Shown piece after piece: positions 35,384-46,216 of a stretch of DNA of 64,000 bases (positions within the stretch are counted from its first letter, which is position 1; every line of letters starts with the position of its first letter). A program made the translations under genes and the position numbers. This DNA comes from Reticulitermes speratus. Lineage: Eukaryota; Arthropoda; Insecta; Blattodea; Rhinotermitidae. The notes below the pieces were generated by a model. The model was not told where the DNA came from, ran no database searches, and saw nothing but the letters and a program-made list of their open reading frames with translations. The stretch spans positions 14,550,733-14,614,732 of the forward strand of contig JAJKFL010000039.1 of assembly GCA_021186555.1 (NCBI GenBank), given 5' to 3'.

Positions 35384-35797
35384 TAACTAACTAACTCCAT
35401 GGAGCAAAGTACTTCTTGAGAAGCTAACAGTTCTTCAGCTAGTCAAGAAATTCCCCGCATTTTATGGAACCCGAAGGTTCATTACCACATTCACAAGAGC
35501 CCGCCATCTGTCCCTATCCAGAGCCAGATCAATCTAGTCCATATCCCCCATCCCACTTCTTGAAGATCCATTTTAATATTATCCTCCCATCTACGCCTGC
35601 GTCTTCCAAGTGGTTTCCTTCCCTCAGGTCTCCCATGAAAATCCTGTATGCAACTCTCCTCTCCCCATATGTTTTACATGCCCTGCCCATCTCATTCTCC
35701 TTGCTTTGATCACTCGAATAATATTTGGTGAGTACAAATCATTAAACTCCTCGTTATCTAGTCTTCCCTACTCCCCTGTTACCTCGTCCTATGTTTC
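35384..35797 (-). mobile_element. LINE ORF2 C-terminus and 3' UTR, best copy
   Basis: In order on the minus strand, across frameshifts: DEVTGE, stop, [55 protein letters not shown], then a shifted DLALDR-WRALV, then NLRVP and a stop. A short 3' UTR ends in a (TTAG)n tail. This is the C-terminal tail of a non-LTR retrotransposon ORF2, downstream of the RT domain. I do not assign the clade. Three frame breaks make it inactive. Confidence 0.85.
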
Positions 35798-36162
35798 GTT
35801 TAAACACATATTACTGACAACCAATTTTATGGGTAGGTAGCACTCAGTGGAAGTACGTATACTACTAAAGAAAACTTCCCTTCTAACTGAATCTCATGTT
35901 TCTTTAAATCCACAAACAGCTGATGTACTCTACAATTTTTTTTCTCAAGCACCTGACGACTACAGAACGCCTTATCTGCAGGTGATGTGTTTCGTAGAAA
36001 TCGGGTGATGAGCTCCAACAGTTTCTTCTACATGTGGGATTAATCTTGACAGAAGAATGCTGGATACGGTTCCTTTACGTAGCTGATAAGAATAATACGT
36101 CTTGAAAATGATGATAATCAGCTTTATCATTCTTGTTATAGTAGGTACAATATCACTATATA

Positions 36163-36717
36163 CAGGGTGGGTGGGAAGTAAGTAGGCATTGAGAAATGAT
36201 TATAACCTCTATATTTCCAATGCAAAGATAATGAAAATAATTTTTACATGTACCTTTTTAAATGGGAATATGGACGCATACCTTAAAATTAAATGTAGGC
36301 ACCGGCGGCATCTGAAGGTAGCGGTCGGCATTCATGGTGTCATGCAGAAGATATGGGCCGATGACCCTAGTGGCCGTCATTCCGCACCACACGGTCACTT
36401 CTGGACGATTTTGCATCTTCTCCACCGTCACTTCGGGATCGTGTGCCGCCCAGTAATGACAATTATGTCGATTGACGAAACCGCCGATATGGAAAACGGC
36501 CTCGTCGCTCCAGAGAATGTTTTCAAATAGTTGTGGCCAATCCTCGTGCGAACCCAGCATCAACTCCCCATATTCCATTCTGCGGTCACAGTCTTCAGGT
36601 GTCAGCTCCTGCACGTAATGGGGTTTCCACGGACGAAAATTCAAGTCTTTCTCTAACACCGCACGTATCGTGTGCCTCGACTGTTATTTAATGCCTACTT
36701 ACTTCCCACCCACCCTG
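36163..36717 (-). mobile_element. internally deleted Tc1/mariner-like transposon, 555 bp
   Basis: The terminal repeats begin cagggtgggtgggaagtaag and match perfectly at both ends. With the flanking TA the identity is 30 of 30 bases (36161-36190 against 36690-36719). The TA target is at 36161-36162 and 36718-36719. The interior holds the middle of a transposase gene. Perfect repeats imply a fairly recent insertion. Confidence 0.93.
36294..36659 (-). pseudogene. Tc1/mariner-like transposase, central fragment
   Basis: A frame of about 120 codons reads KPHYVQELTPEDCDRRMEYG, then ILWSDEAVFHIGGFVNRHNC and, further on, VTVWCGMTATRVIGPYLL. The Asp in WSDEAVF is the first catalytic residue of the DDE triad, and the NRHN-YW and VWCG/GPY blocks are family-typical. 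The N-terminal DNA-binding part and the second and third catalytic Asp are deleted. The last ~15 residues encoded after NADRYLQ are out of register. Confidence 0.85.
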
Positions 36718-36719
36718 TA

Positions 36720-37924
36720 TTTCAGTCACGTACAACTGTTTGTATACTTTTATCGCTATGTGTTTCGGTATGCCCGTAGCGACAAAAATGTAGAAAGTCC
36801 TTGACTCAAATACGTAGTGACATACATACAAATACAACAGAACACTAACAAACAATTTTTAGTTGGTAAAGTAACAGACTTAGGCAATTTTTGTCATATT
36901 TCCTCAAACATAATTAATAAGTTTATGGTTTTCAGAAGGATCAATTTATCATTACGCGGACATTATCCTACACCTCAACTATTTCAATAGCAATCCCATC
37001 CGCAGGTGCTGGTGGCTCAGCTGTACATTTCTCAAATCGTCTAACACCATTAAACCCAGGTAGATTCAACACTTGTCCGTTCGCACGCCATGAAGGCGTA
37101 TGGGGAGTAAAAATATAGCTCCACTCATTCTTCAGGTACGATCAACAGCTGACAGACTTTATTCGTTCATCTGCACAAAATACTGTTTGAATCTGCAAGC
37201 ACTGCTCGCCTTTCTCGCCCTTCACCGTGTTAGTTTTAGCTTCCTAACCCTTCTTAAATTAATTTATTCTCCTACGCAAGTCTACATTATTCTATCTTAC
37301 TGTCTGCTTCAAACTCATTAACTTTATCTTTCAGACGTTCCCTATTTTTGTTCCTGAAATTTCTACTATTTTCACGTCTTTCATTACTCGGTTTATCTCC
37401 AGTCACTTCGCTCGGATAGTATTACCACTATAATTTAGCTGTCTTCCCTTGATCTGAAAATTATGAGCATCCATCAGCAACGTATTTAAATACGTGCTTA
37501 TTGTGTTATTTGTCACTTCAATACATAAGTAGTATTTAAATACTAATTCCATTACCATTTTCACAGACGCTTGTTTGTTTTTCTCAAAATGTTATACAAT
37601 TTTAGCCTTTTCCCATGCTGTAGGTACCTTACTTTCCTTTTTCTGCCACAGACAATGTCAAAAGACAATATGAACAGACACTAGCGTCCCTTCAACCTCA
37701 CATTTTTGTAAAAGCACCAGACTGATATCGCAAATGGGAGGAAATCAGAAGACAAATGTGGAGTGACCCTAACATGATTATATACATTTGTGCCACAAAT
37801 CTCGACATGGTCGTTAGCTGGCTTTTCTTATATTCCTTCAGCCTCTGAACTCAAGTAGATTCTACTGGTAACACTTTCATATAAGCCATGACCGTCTCCC
37901 TCTATATTCTGACGTAACATAGAG
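36720..37924. other. unassigned spacer with a SINE B scrap
   Basis: Bases 37062-37135 ('gcacgccatgaaggcgtatg', then 'ctccactcattctt') match the 3' third of family B on the minus strand. The rest is unassigned. Confidence 0.4.
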
Positions 37925-38158
37925 GGGCCCGGGAATCGAATCCCGTGGAGGGTGGAGAGATTTTCCGCACCCATCCAGACAGGCCCTGGGGCCCACCCAG
38001 CCTCCTATAAAATGGGTACCGGGTCATTCCCGGGGGTAACGCGCGGCGGCGGCGGCGGCGTGGCGTTGACCACCCACCCCGATTTAGCACCGAGGTTGAA
38101 GAAAGAGTAGAGATACACCGCTACTCCCCTCTGGGCCTTCATGGCCTGTTCTAGGGTG
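37925..38158 (+). mobile_element. SINE family B with CGG expansion
   Basis: The head is partial, with T-arm-like gggaatcgaatccc. The body is well conserved. At 38040-38061, where other copies read 'gcggccggggcg', this copy has about six CGG units. Confidence 0.88.
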
Positions 38159-38536
38159 CACTTTCCGTTTTAATACAGAAGGAATTTTTTTCAACGCGGA
38201 ACTGAGCACGGCGGAGGGAGAACGCTATCTGTCGCTGTGTAGCAACTGATGTCACCCGCCACAAGACGCGGAGTTGGACTGCGCGCTGCAGAGCGGGCCA
38301 CTTCATCGGTCGCTAAACAACAGTGCAGCCATGAGCAGGCTGGCAGATCCTGTGAGCGGGTTCTGCGTGCAGCTGGACGCCCTGTACAAGGGTCAACCCC
38401 TGCAGAGGAAATGTTCTTGGATACTAGGTATATAAAAATCATTCATTATTGGCCAACCAGCCTCATGAAGTACCTATGTTCATGTGCACAATGTCACCTA
38501 GCAATGGTTGTAGGACTGGCTCTCGTGCTTCCAGGA

Positions 38537-38655
38537 TCCGAAGATCGGTTATAACGCCGGGGCATGGAGTCGAAACCCATGACATAATGTTGGCCCTGTG
38601 CTCAGTCCCTTAGGCTGGAGCAGCCTATCCGAACCGCTATGGGCACCACAATAAA
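38537..38655 (-). mobile_element. possible tRNA-like SINE head
   Basis: The minus strand shows a box A-like catagcggttcgg, then a GC-rich stretch long enough for a variable arm, then a box B-like gggtttcgactcc. No second copy is present, so the body cannot be defined. Confidence 0.35.
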
Positions 38656-40329
38656 TCTGACCACTAACGACCAAGTGCATTTTAACAAGCCCTGTCAAGT
38701 GCATGGGAATGGAAGATTGTGAAGACTGATTTGAAAACTACGCGATGCAGCAGTGGCCTATTTTAACGTAGTATCGTAACATTTACCTGGAGGGAATTAT
38801 AACAACTATGAAAACACGCACTCAGCACAAGTGATCTGCGGGCCGAGATTTCCCGGATATGACGAAGGCGTCCTCGTCACTGCAGAGAAACGTTGCTTCG
38901 CCTGAAGAGACACAAAAATCCCACGGAAAACCTCACTCATGTAGAGACACCAGTTCGAACTAGGTACTGCTGTAAACCGAGATAACCTGTAACATAATGC
39001 TAATTAGTCCCAGCTTTGGGCTCCTAGCACTATGCTGTCAGATTGACTCCTCTTTTACCATCAATTAGAAACCGACAGTTATGAAGGAAACCTAACACTC
39101 CACATGTGCAAACCCTGCAATACCTTCTAAAGTGGGCAACAATAAATCCCAGCTGCCAGACGAATCGATCACCACAATCACAAAATAAAACTCCTTTCTT
39201 CACAGGAATCTTCAGACATACAAAGTCGCAATGAACGGCAGTTACGTCCATTATGCAATATCCCTGCGTGCTCTGCGTTACTGCTTGGAAAAAATCTATA
39301 TTATAAATTCCGGATGGCTCGATGCCCTTCGAAGGGGATAAGACATACAGCAGACGCACACACATACATACATACACACACACACACGTACCTACAGATA
39401 GGCCTAGACAGACGAAGAGTATAGACAACTATGTGAATAGGCCCAGGTAGTAGCACACATACAGAGACAGATATACTCATTCCTACGTTATAGTAGTAAG
39501 AAGGCCAAATCAAACACTGATTTTAAATAATGTTCCTCGTACAAAAACTTTATACGTGTATATGATACAAACTAGTCGCAACTTTGACTTGAATATTTTT
39601 TCGACATAAAATATTTAGGAGGATACAACAAAACACCCAATGAGTATGTAGGGTGGTACCTGTATAGTGACGAACTTTGTACAAATAAATTTGTACTTGT
39701 AATATAAGTACAAAACGCAATGGGGTGTGAGTAACCAAACTCAAACTGCAGTACGCCTGCGCAGTCGAACTTCTGCTACAGAAACGTTAACATTTACCAA
39801 ATATAACTTCTGCTTAGATAATAATGTCACATTTTAAAGTCCACAATGCCAAGAAACCAAAACAGCCATTGCCACGTATTAAATCCCAAAACTAATTCAC
39901 TTCGTCAAAGTTGTTCTCTACTGTCAAAGCAGGCGACACATTCAGCAGTAAAACTGTGTTATCTGATTATGACGCCAATAGACATTCTGTCGCAGATACA
40001 TTCCACGCCGACTGCTACGCTGAGACAGTCTCTGCTGTAAAAATACACACAAACCTATGTTCATCCCACCCCCACTTAAATAAGAAACTCCTCAGCACAT
40101 ACTCATTAATCAGCCTGCGATTCTGCCTCCAGATGCTCGCGTCTGTGTGCCTGGGCTGTCTAAGCTGCCTACCGCGACGTTGCGGTTACGGATAATCGGC
40201 AGGGTTACCTGAGTAATACTTTAACCCATTGGCATAGGCCTGCTACAGAAAACGTGTCTTCGCCAGAATATTTCTCCGCTCCCAAGAATACGCCATAAAC
40301 TCTCTGGTAGCAGAACACGAAGGTCGAAC
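38656..40329. other. unassigned spacer
   Basis: Includes a (CA)n-rich stretch at 39355-39390. A 132-codon minus-strand frame at 39030-39428 overlaps that microsatellite (Cys/Val-rich) and is probably chance. Confidence 0.35.
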
Positions 40330-40600
40330 GAGCCATTTTGCACGACCCTGCGCCTGTTCTCTCCACCTGCCATCCATCTTAATTCTCAAATCCCATCGTT
40401 CTTCCAAGCGGCCATTTTCAGTGAAGTTTCCCTACCAAAATTCTATAAGTATTCCTGATTTCACTCAGCTCATTGTAGCCTCCTATATTTCACTATCAAA
40501 ATTTTCGGTAATCTGTATAAATCATGAAGTTCGTCGCCATACGTACAATATCCTAAACTGCTAAATCTACTTCGCACAAGTTCGAATATTGTCCCTCCTT
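40330..40600 (-). mobile_element. possible LINE fragment
   Basis: Minus-strand scraps such as RWDLRIKMDGRW and DELHDLYR resemble the LINE tail words [11 protein letters not shown] and E-HDLY. Weak and broken. Confidence 0.3.
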
Positions 40601-40883
40601 TCAGCCATCTATAATATATTCCAATTGTAGTCTTCTTGCTTCTGGCATCGTGTAGTGTTGTAGGATGAGACCGACGTTTCGGGTGTTTAGGGTCAGAATA
40701 TTGTTTGATTGTTAAAGGCCATCACTTGTACAGTTCTCGTCGTTCCGATTGGACACATCCCGTGCAATCCGCCTAATAACCGAAGCCCATCCTCACTGGG
40801 ATCACTTCAACGTCAACTTGAACCCAATTTCTTCGACACTGAAAACAAGAAGCGGCATGTTCCTCTAAAACGCCGGCATAAAC

Positions 40884-40911
40884 CAACACAACAACAACAA
40901 CAACAACAACA
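40884..40911. repeat. (CAA)n microsatellite
   Basis: Nine units. Confidence 0.9.
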
Positions 40912-41197
40912 TTACAAAGTGCAGACACCTAGTAAACTACAGTGTGCACGATTCCGCCCGTCAAAGCCTCACAACTGACATGTGTAATAGACCTATACAT
41001 TTCCCCCCCGAAACATCAGACCATGTTTCACGCACACACACATTTAAAATAGCGGCAAAGTTATTGTTTTTGCAAATATGCCTACTGAACTTGAGCGTCT
41101 ATAAAGCAGATGAGACGAAAACAATTCTCTACCAGAACAGCAACGCGCATTTCCAGAATTTATTCTTCTTCTCATTCAACAACAAACTCCCGTTTAC

Positions 41198-41446
41198 GAA
41201 TATTCAAGACTTCTGGGAGGTTACGCCGTATCGACTGGTATATAGTTTTTCGACGCTTCCGAGGAGCGTACTAACTCCATCTTCAGGTACCAGTAGCCCT
41301 AAAACAGTGCAATTTTTAAGACCCTGAAGATGTGTTAGTACACTCCTCCGAACCGGCGGCAACTATTTACTAATCGACACGGCGTAACATCCCAGAAGAC
41401 TCTGATCTTCATCAGCACCGCTGTGAGAACCTCAAATCTCGCAGTC
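41198..41446. repeat. foldback family G, complete palindromic copy
   Basis: Left arm 'gacttctgggaggttacgcc' then 'gtatcgactggta'; right arm 'gcaactatttactaatcgac' then 'acggcgtaacatcccagaag'. The arms are inverted repeats of about 50-60 bp. The centre carries a second inverted pair, 'gcgtactaactccatcttca' against 'tgaagatgtgttagtacact'. The right arm extends to 'cacctcaaatctcg'-like sequence. No coding frame. Confidence 0.75.
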
Positions 41447-41710
41447 TCGTTCCTGTTTCGTAGTGCCATTCGCAAGATAAGTCATATCCCGGAAGACGGG
41501 AAACTTCAGGGAATTTCTTGACCAGATGAGGAAGTATGAACATCTGAAGGTACCTCGTAGACCTTGCGTTACGCAGTTAGTTGAAAAATTTCATACACGT
41601 AAGATGCTCAACATCCTGACGTCAGAATGACTGACACTACAACACAGTGCAATAACGTTACACCAAAGTCAGTTCCACACCACAGCATTCGGTAGTAACG
41701 TAGGCTACTA

Positions 41711-42316
41711 CAGAGTGGTCACAATGTCTTGCTATCCCCTGTAGAAAGGTTTACATTGGTGCTACAAATTGCTCCCCATACCCTGTTAACACATTCTACA
41801 ACATACGACACAAGCCTTAAATGTCCAGTGGATCTGTTTGAGCTCCATCATTCTCATGCAAGACAATAATTCTGCGTCATCGTTGACGGGTCAACTTTAG
41901 TGGTGACCTGGCAGCACATTCCTCGACCAGTTCGCACTGCCGCCCTTTGGCTGATGACCTTCCAGTTATTTGCTTATCTTTTGTGTTGCATGTTGCAAAG
42001 AGTTTATGCTCCAATCGCAGAAATTACTGTTTTGAAGGGGCTTCTTGGCCGAACAGTTGCTGGAAATCGTCACGCACCTGGTTCGTTGTCTTCCCTGTCT
42101 GTGGACGTTCGTGTGTCCAGACACTGAAAACAGTCCGTTGTTCAGTGGTGTAATTGCTTGTATCACTCATGGTTCCATGTATTTGTTTATTATTCAAACA
42201 GAAGAAATAGATAACTTTAAAACTCATGGTTCCGTTCAGCTAAGCTGCAGAAGAAAACCAAATTAGACTTTGCTTACATTTCTGCAGGGGTAACAAGACA
42301 TTGTGGCCACCCCCTG
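41711..42316 (-). mobile_element. TA-flanked DNA transposon remnant, 606 bp
   Basis: The terminal inverted repeats are about 40 bp and imperfect: left cagagtggtcacaatgtctt, right inward cagggggtggccacaatgtc. TA is at 41709-41710 and 42317-42318. The minus-strand interior keeps a transposase N-terminal fragment. This fits a Tc1/mariner-like element with most of its transposase deleted. Confidence 0.85.
42024..42176 (-). pseudogene. transposase N-terminal helix-turn-helix fragment
   Basis: From an ATG near 42170 the minus strand reads MSDTSNYTTEQRTVFSVWTH and VRDDFQQLFGQEAPSK. This resembles the T-EQR--I------G----R--F---FG---PS start of insect Tc1/mariner-type transposases (DNA-binding region). 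The frame continues in the next register and then breaks; no catalytic domain remains. Confidence 0.6.
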
Positions 42317-42318
42317 TA

Positions 42319-43109
42319 GAGAACACGCTAGTGTGGACGTTCGTGCTATAACATTCGCTCCTGTTCCGTTCGCGGCGCGGTCGATCTACGCTGCTGTCGG
42401 TTTTTCAGCGATCATCCAAGGGTGTCATATTAAGCCACTGGATTATGTGTTGACCTGTTTCCGAGCGCGTTTCGCAGTTGCACAACTACTATCTTATCTA
42501 GCTACATGTCAAGACGATAGTATGCAGCAGGAACAGCGAACAAATGGTTCGTCACAAGCGTGCTGCCCTTGCGCTTGAATGCGCGCCGTCTCGTCCACAC
42601 GTGAGCCTCGGTGCGAGCGCAATTCCATGCTGTTACACGGTTAGCGGTACGGCAGAACGGGCAGGTGTGGACCCGCCTTAACACTGACATACAGAGCGGT
42701 GACTGCAGCAGTGACTAGTTTACCCGCAGAGCAGTTTAATTTGCAGAGCCTCATTTCTAGAACGGCGCGTTGTGAAGGAATTCATGAGTTCGTAAAGCAG
42801 AGCTAATTGCGTCGCATTCCACCCTGCAACACGTGAAATGTTTAATTCTTGTCTACGACCTCTGTCAACTAGAAGTGTCTGCTGACACGGCAAATATATT
42901 ATTTTCCTCATGTTGGAGTTCTTTAGTGCATCGCAGTGACGTTCATCTAATCCCCGTTTTTAAACCACAGGTCCCAAGACCTCCTAATTCAAAATAAAAG
43001 CACTAATAAAGTAATTTTCAAATTTTAACTCACAAAATTTAATAATTGACACATTTCAGCTTGCGTCGCTGGGGCGATTTAAAGGGAGTAAGATAAAAAC
43101 GGCAGGTGG
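42319..43109. other. unassigned spacer, locally GC-rich
   Basis: 42590-42690 is GC-rich and ends gcaggtgtggacccgcc. I see no gene. Confidence 0.35.
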
Positions 43110-43315
43110 AAATGTAAGATGCGTATAAAATTTTTGTCATAAAACGTCAAGGAAAGGAATCTGCTGGAAGACCTTACGTAGGTAAAAAAATATTAAGACG
43201 CGTTTTAGATAAGCGGGATTATGAGATGCGGAATGGATTCAACTGGCTAATGATGACGTTTAATCGCCGGGTTTTGTGAGCATGGTGAAGACCTTTAGGC
43301 TTTCATAAAACTACG
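43110..43315 (+). mobile_element. LINE C-terminal relic
   Basis: QGKESAGRPYVG, ILRRVLDKRDYEM and the following FNWLMMTFNRRVL keep the GK--GRP---ILR-VL ... W--A--RRVL order of the LINE tail. Highly diverged. Confidence 0.5.
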
Positions 43316-44149
43316 AATTTCTTCATACGTTGCGTATTATCAGTTCTTCCTTCTATTTTGTGATTTATTTTATGACTGTCATTATATAGCGTCGAATGCT
43401 AGGATGATGAATGAGTGACGAAATGGACGGGATTTGGAAGGAAGTGGCCGTAGCCTAATCCAGGCATGTCTGGAGGGTCTGAGGAAAATAAGGCTAGCCG
43501 GTGTCCCGGCCAATATTCGAAGCGCGTACCTGCCCAACATAAGTCCGGAGCAATAACAAGACAGCAACCTGCTCGGTGCAAACGCTTCTGAAGAAAATGC
43601 ACCATGAACTTGTATTTTAGGCTGATATAAATAACGTAACACTCGCGAATCGCACAAAATAAAACCTAAAAAGAAGTTTATACTCGTAAGATATACTTTC
43701 TCCGGCACATGAAGTTTTTTTTATCGCCGGACTGTGCACCGTGTAGCGTGCGACATCGTAGCTGCACAGCCCCCGAAGACGCGGCCCGCTTCGCAGAGCT
43801 TATCCTGCGTAAAAAACACTCTGTACAACCACATACGACGAAATAAAAAAAATGTATGGTAAATTTTTAGTCAAGATGATCACAAACAGTAATAACATTT
43901 TTTTGGGAGTGCAGTTCATGTGTGACTAATGGTGAATACAGTGGCAATGTGGAAGGCTCGCTCGCATCCGGTTATGTACCGTACTTCGGTTTTCCTCCAC
44001 CATTCAGCTATACCCGACGTTTCGTAGTCAATCTGTCACCATGCCTAAGAAGTGCGACAGTCTGGACCAGCCAGCAGGTATCAAAAGTTCGGTCCGCGAC
44101 TGTAGCTTCACTCTCATCCACTACTTCTCTGGACCAGTAGTAAAGCAGC
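43316..44149. other. unassigned spacer
   Basis: 'cccgacgtttcgtag' at about 44010 is a foldback family G core word. Otherwise nothing. Confidence 0.35.
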
Positions 44150-44246
44150 ACTTTTCCTTGAAACTACCTCCATCGAGCAGAGTTCCTCTAGAGAAGCTAG
44201 CAGGTCCTCAGTTAGTCTCAAAAATCCCCGCATTTTATGGAAATGT
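44150..44246 (-). mobile_element. LINE 3' UTR fragment
   Basis: 'tcgagcagagttcctctaga', 'gaagctagcaggtcctcagt' and 'cccgcattttatgga' match the 3' UTR of the copies at 35.4 and 57.8 kb. The (TTAG)n tail is absent. Confidence 0.7.
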
Positions 44247-44441
44247 TCCTAAGAAATTTTTACAAAACATTTATCGATAAACCTCGGCCGGTTTAAGACA
44301 TTTTCTGACCCAATTCAAAAATAAATAGGGTATTTCTGAACTGGCATTGCATATATGTCAGCTTTAGTTTACATTTCCTACGTAAGAATTTACATACGAA
44401 GGAAGTCCGACACGAAACCTTAAACACAACCAGACTCTTTG

Positions 44442-44455
44442 TCCCCCCCCCCCCT
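44442..44455. repeat. poly(C) run
   Basis: A run of about 14 C. Confidence 0.9.
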
Positions 44456-45096
44456 CCGGGCCCGAACGGTGAGGTCCATGCAGCCTCACATGTTTCGTCA
44501 GCCTTAAACCGGCCTAGCAATGAACAGTCTGTCAGAACGTTGATCATATCCCCGACAGGCATTAAAAACAGTCTATGGCCTTCTATGGTTACTGTTTGTT
44601 GTGTATCACAGGCTCAGATAAAGTGCACCAATGAAACATACATTTCCATCGCAACCACATTCTTACCTTATCAGCACTGAATTACAGGATACACGTACTG
44701 ATAAGTTCTGCTACTTGCTATGGTCTGATATTCTTCGAAATGGTGAGACAGATAACACTCATACTCAAAGTACCCAACTGATACAATTTTCCACGTAACA
44801 GGGAACAACACAGCTACATTCGTCACTTGGGTGTTTATCTAACCAAGACTGTCATCTTCTGTTGTCTTTAAAACGACATTGCTAGGTTCCACTGCGTATG
44901 TTGTTAAGTCTGTCAGCTGGGTTTCGTACATGCACATTAAAACTTGAACCGTACACAGTGGAAAAATTCACAAGGGCACTCTAGCGACAAATACCAGAAT
45001 ACTCTTTAAAACCATAACACTCTGATTATAAACACAGGAATTTAATAACTAAAAACAATGTAACCAACTCTCAGTGATAGCAGCACAAGGATTTAA
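44456..45096. other. unassigned spacer
   Basis: No feature found. Confidence 0.35.
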
Positions 45097-45376
45097 TATG
45101 GCTCAGGCGGTTAGTCGCCGGCTTCTTACCGCGGAGGTCCGGGTTCGATCCCGGGTCAGTCCATTGGGATTTGTGGTGGATAAAGTGGCACTGGGACTGG
45201 TTTTTCCCCGAGTACTTCGGTTTTCCCCTGTCAGTTTCATTCCACCGGTGCTCCATTAAACGGAAACACGAAAAAAAAAACTAATAATCTTCATCACAGG
45301 GTTGCGCAATGAGCCTTAAGGCTGCGGTGCATCTGTAGCATCTGCTGCGGGGCCCTTGACCACAAAAAAAAAAAAA
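45097..45376 (+). mobile_element. SINE family C, plus strand, near full length
   Basis: Head with box A tggctcaggcggt and a perfect box B ggttcgatccc. The body gives 'ggcactgggactggtttttc', and the 3' module 'gctgcggggcccttgacc' is followed by A13. The first ~9 bases of the head are missing. A duplication is unclear (only gcacaa near both ends). Confidence 0.9.
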
Positions 45377-45649
45377 GGCACAAAACCCGCCTTTGGACAT
45401 GAACCTAAGGCAGCTACATCCGCCTCTCGCTCTCGTAATCTTTATCCCCAAGCTCCATCCAACAGTATCTTCATATCGCCTCCTCCATCTTTCAAGTGAC
45501 TAACTTCTAAGAGATTTCCGTACCAAAATACCATTAACATTTCCCGTCTCCCCACACAAACTCATAATTTTACACTCTAGTGCACAATCTCATTTTCGAT
45601 AGCATAACCTGAAGCTTCAGTACTGCTAAAACCGAAGTCTGCTACTGGA

Positions 45650-45860
45650 CAAGTTTCTGAGCCAGTTCCATCTACTCGTACTTCCCATCATTACAACTCA
45701 TTTCTCTAAAATCCATGTTAATGGTATTCTTCCATCTCCTCTGTTTTCCACAGCACGTCGTTAGCATAGGGAACCCGCTTAAAGTTCTATATGTAATTCG
45801 TAAGCTTCCGTCCCAAGTAAGAGAACGTGTCTCTCAGCCATATGCAATAGGAGGAAATTA
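45650..45860 (-). mobile_element. LINE ORF2 C-terminal fragment
   Basis: The minus strand reads RWKNTINMDFREMSCNDGKY, stop, MELAQKLVQ. This is close to [30 protein letters not shown] further diverged part may extend to 45420. Confidence 0.7.
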
Positions 45861-45861
45861 G

Positions 45862-46045
45862 AAGATTCAAGTCTTTTGAGATGTTACGCCGTGTCGACTG
45901 GTAAATGGCTACTTACGTGTCGATGAAGCGTAGTGTCTCCCTCCGTCTTCATGATCAAGCAGCCCAGAAGTGTGGGAAGACACTACGCTCCTCTGAAACG
46001 TCGGTAACTACTTAACAGTCGACACAGCGTAACATCCCAGATCTG
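45862..46045. repeat. foldback family G, complete copy
   Basis: Left arm 'gatgttacgccgtgtcgact', right arm 'agtcgacacagcgtaacatc'. The inner inverted pair is 'gaagcgtagtgtct' against 'agacactacgctcc'. It abuts the LINE fragment. Confidence 0.8.
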
Positions 46046-46216
46046 AACCTTCGATACCACTGGAAGTACGTCACGTTTCGCAAGCGACAATTACTATACT
46101 AATTATCTCGATTACTGAGTTCTCTGCAGAGGCGTACATAAGGTCCCAGCAGACCCCGTGGGTTAGGGGGCCCCAAAGGTACAAAATCGTAAAAATTTGT
46201 TGAGGGTTGTTTCAGA

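Noticed and set aside
39030..39428. 132-codon Cys-rich frame as a secreted peptide
   Set aside because: Much of it is the translation of a (CA)n microsatellite region. There is no paired-cysteine framework and no repeatable signal peptide.
45090..45385. target-site duplication for the 45-kb SINE
   Set aside because: Only gcacaa is shared near the two ends, too short to separate from chance.
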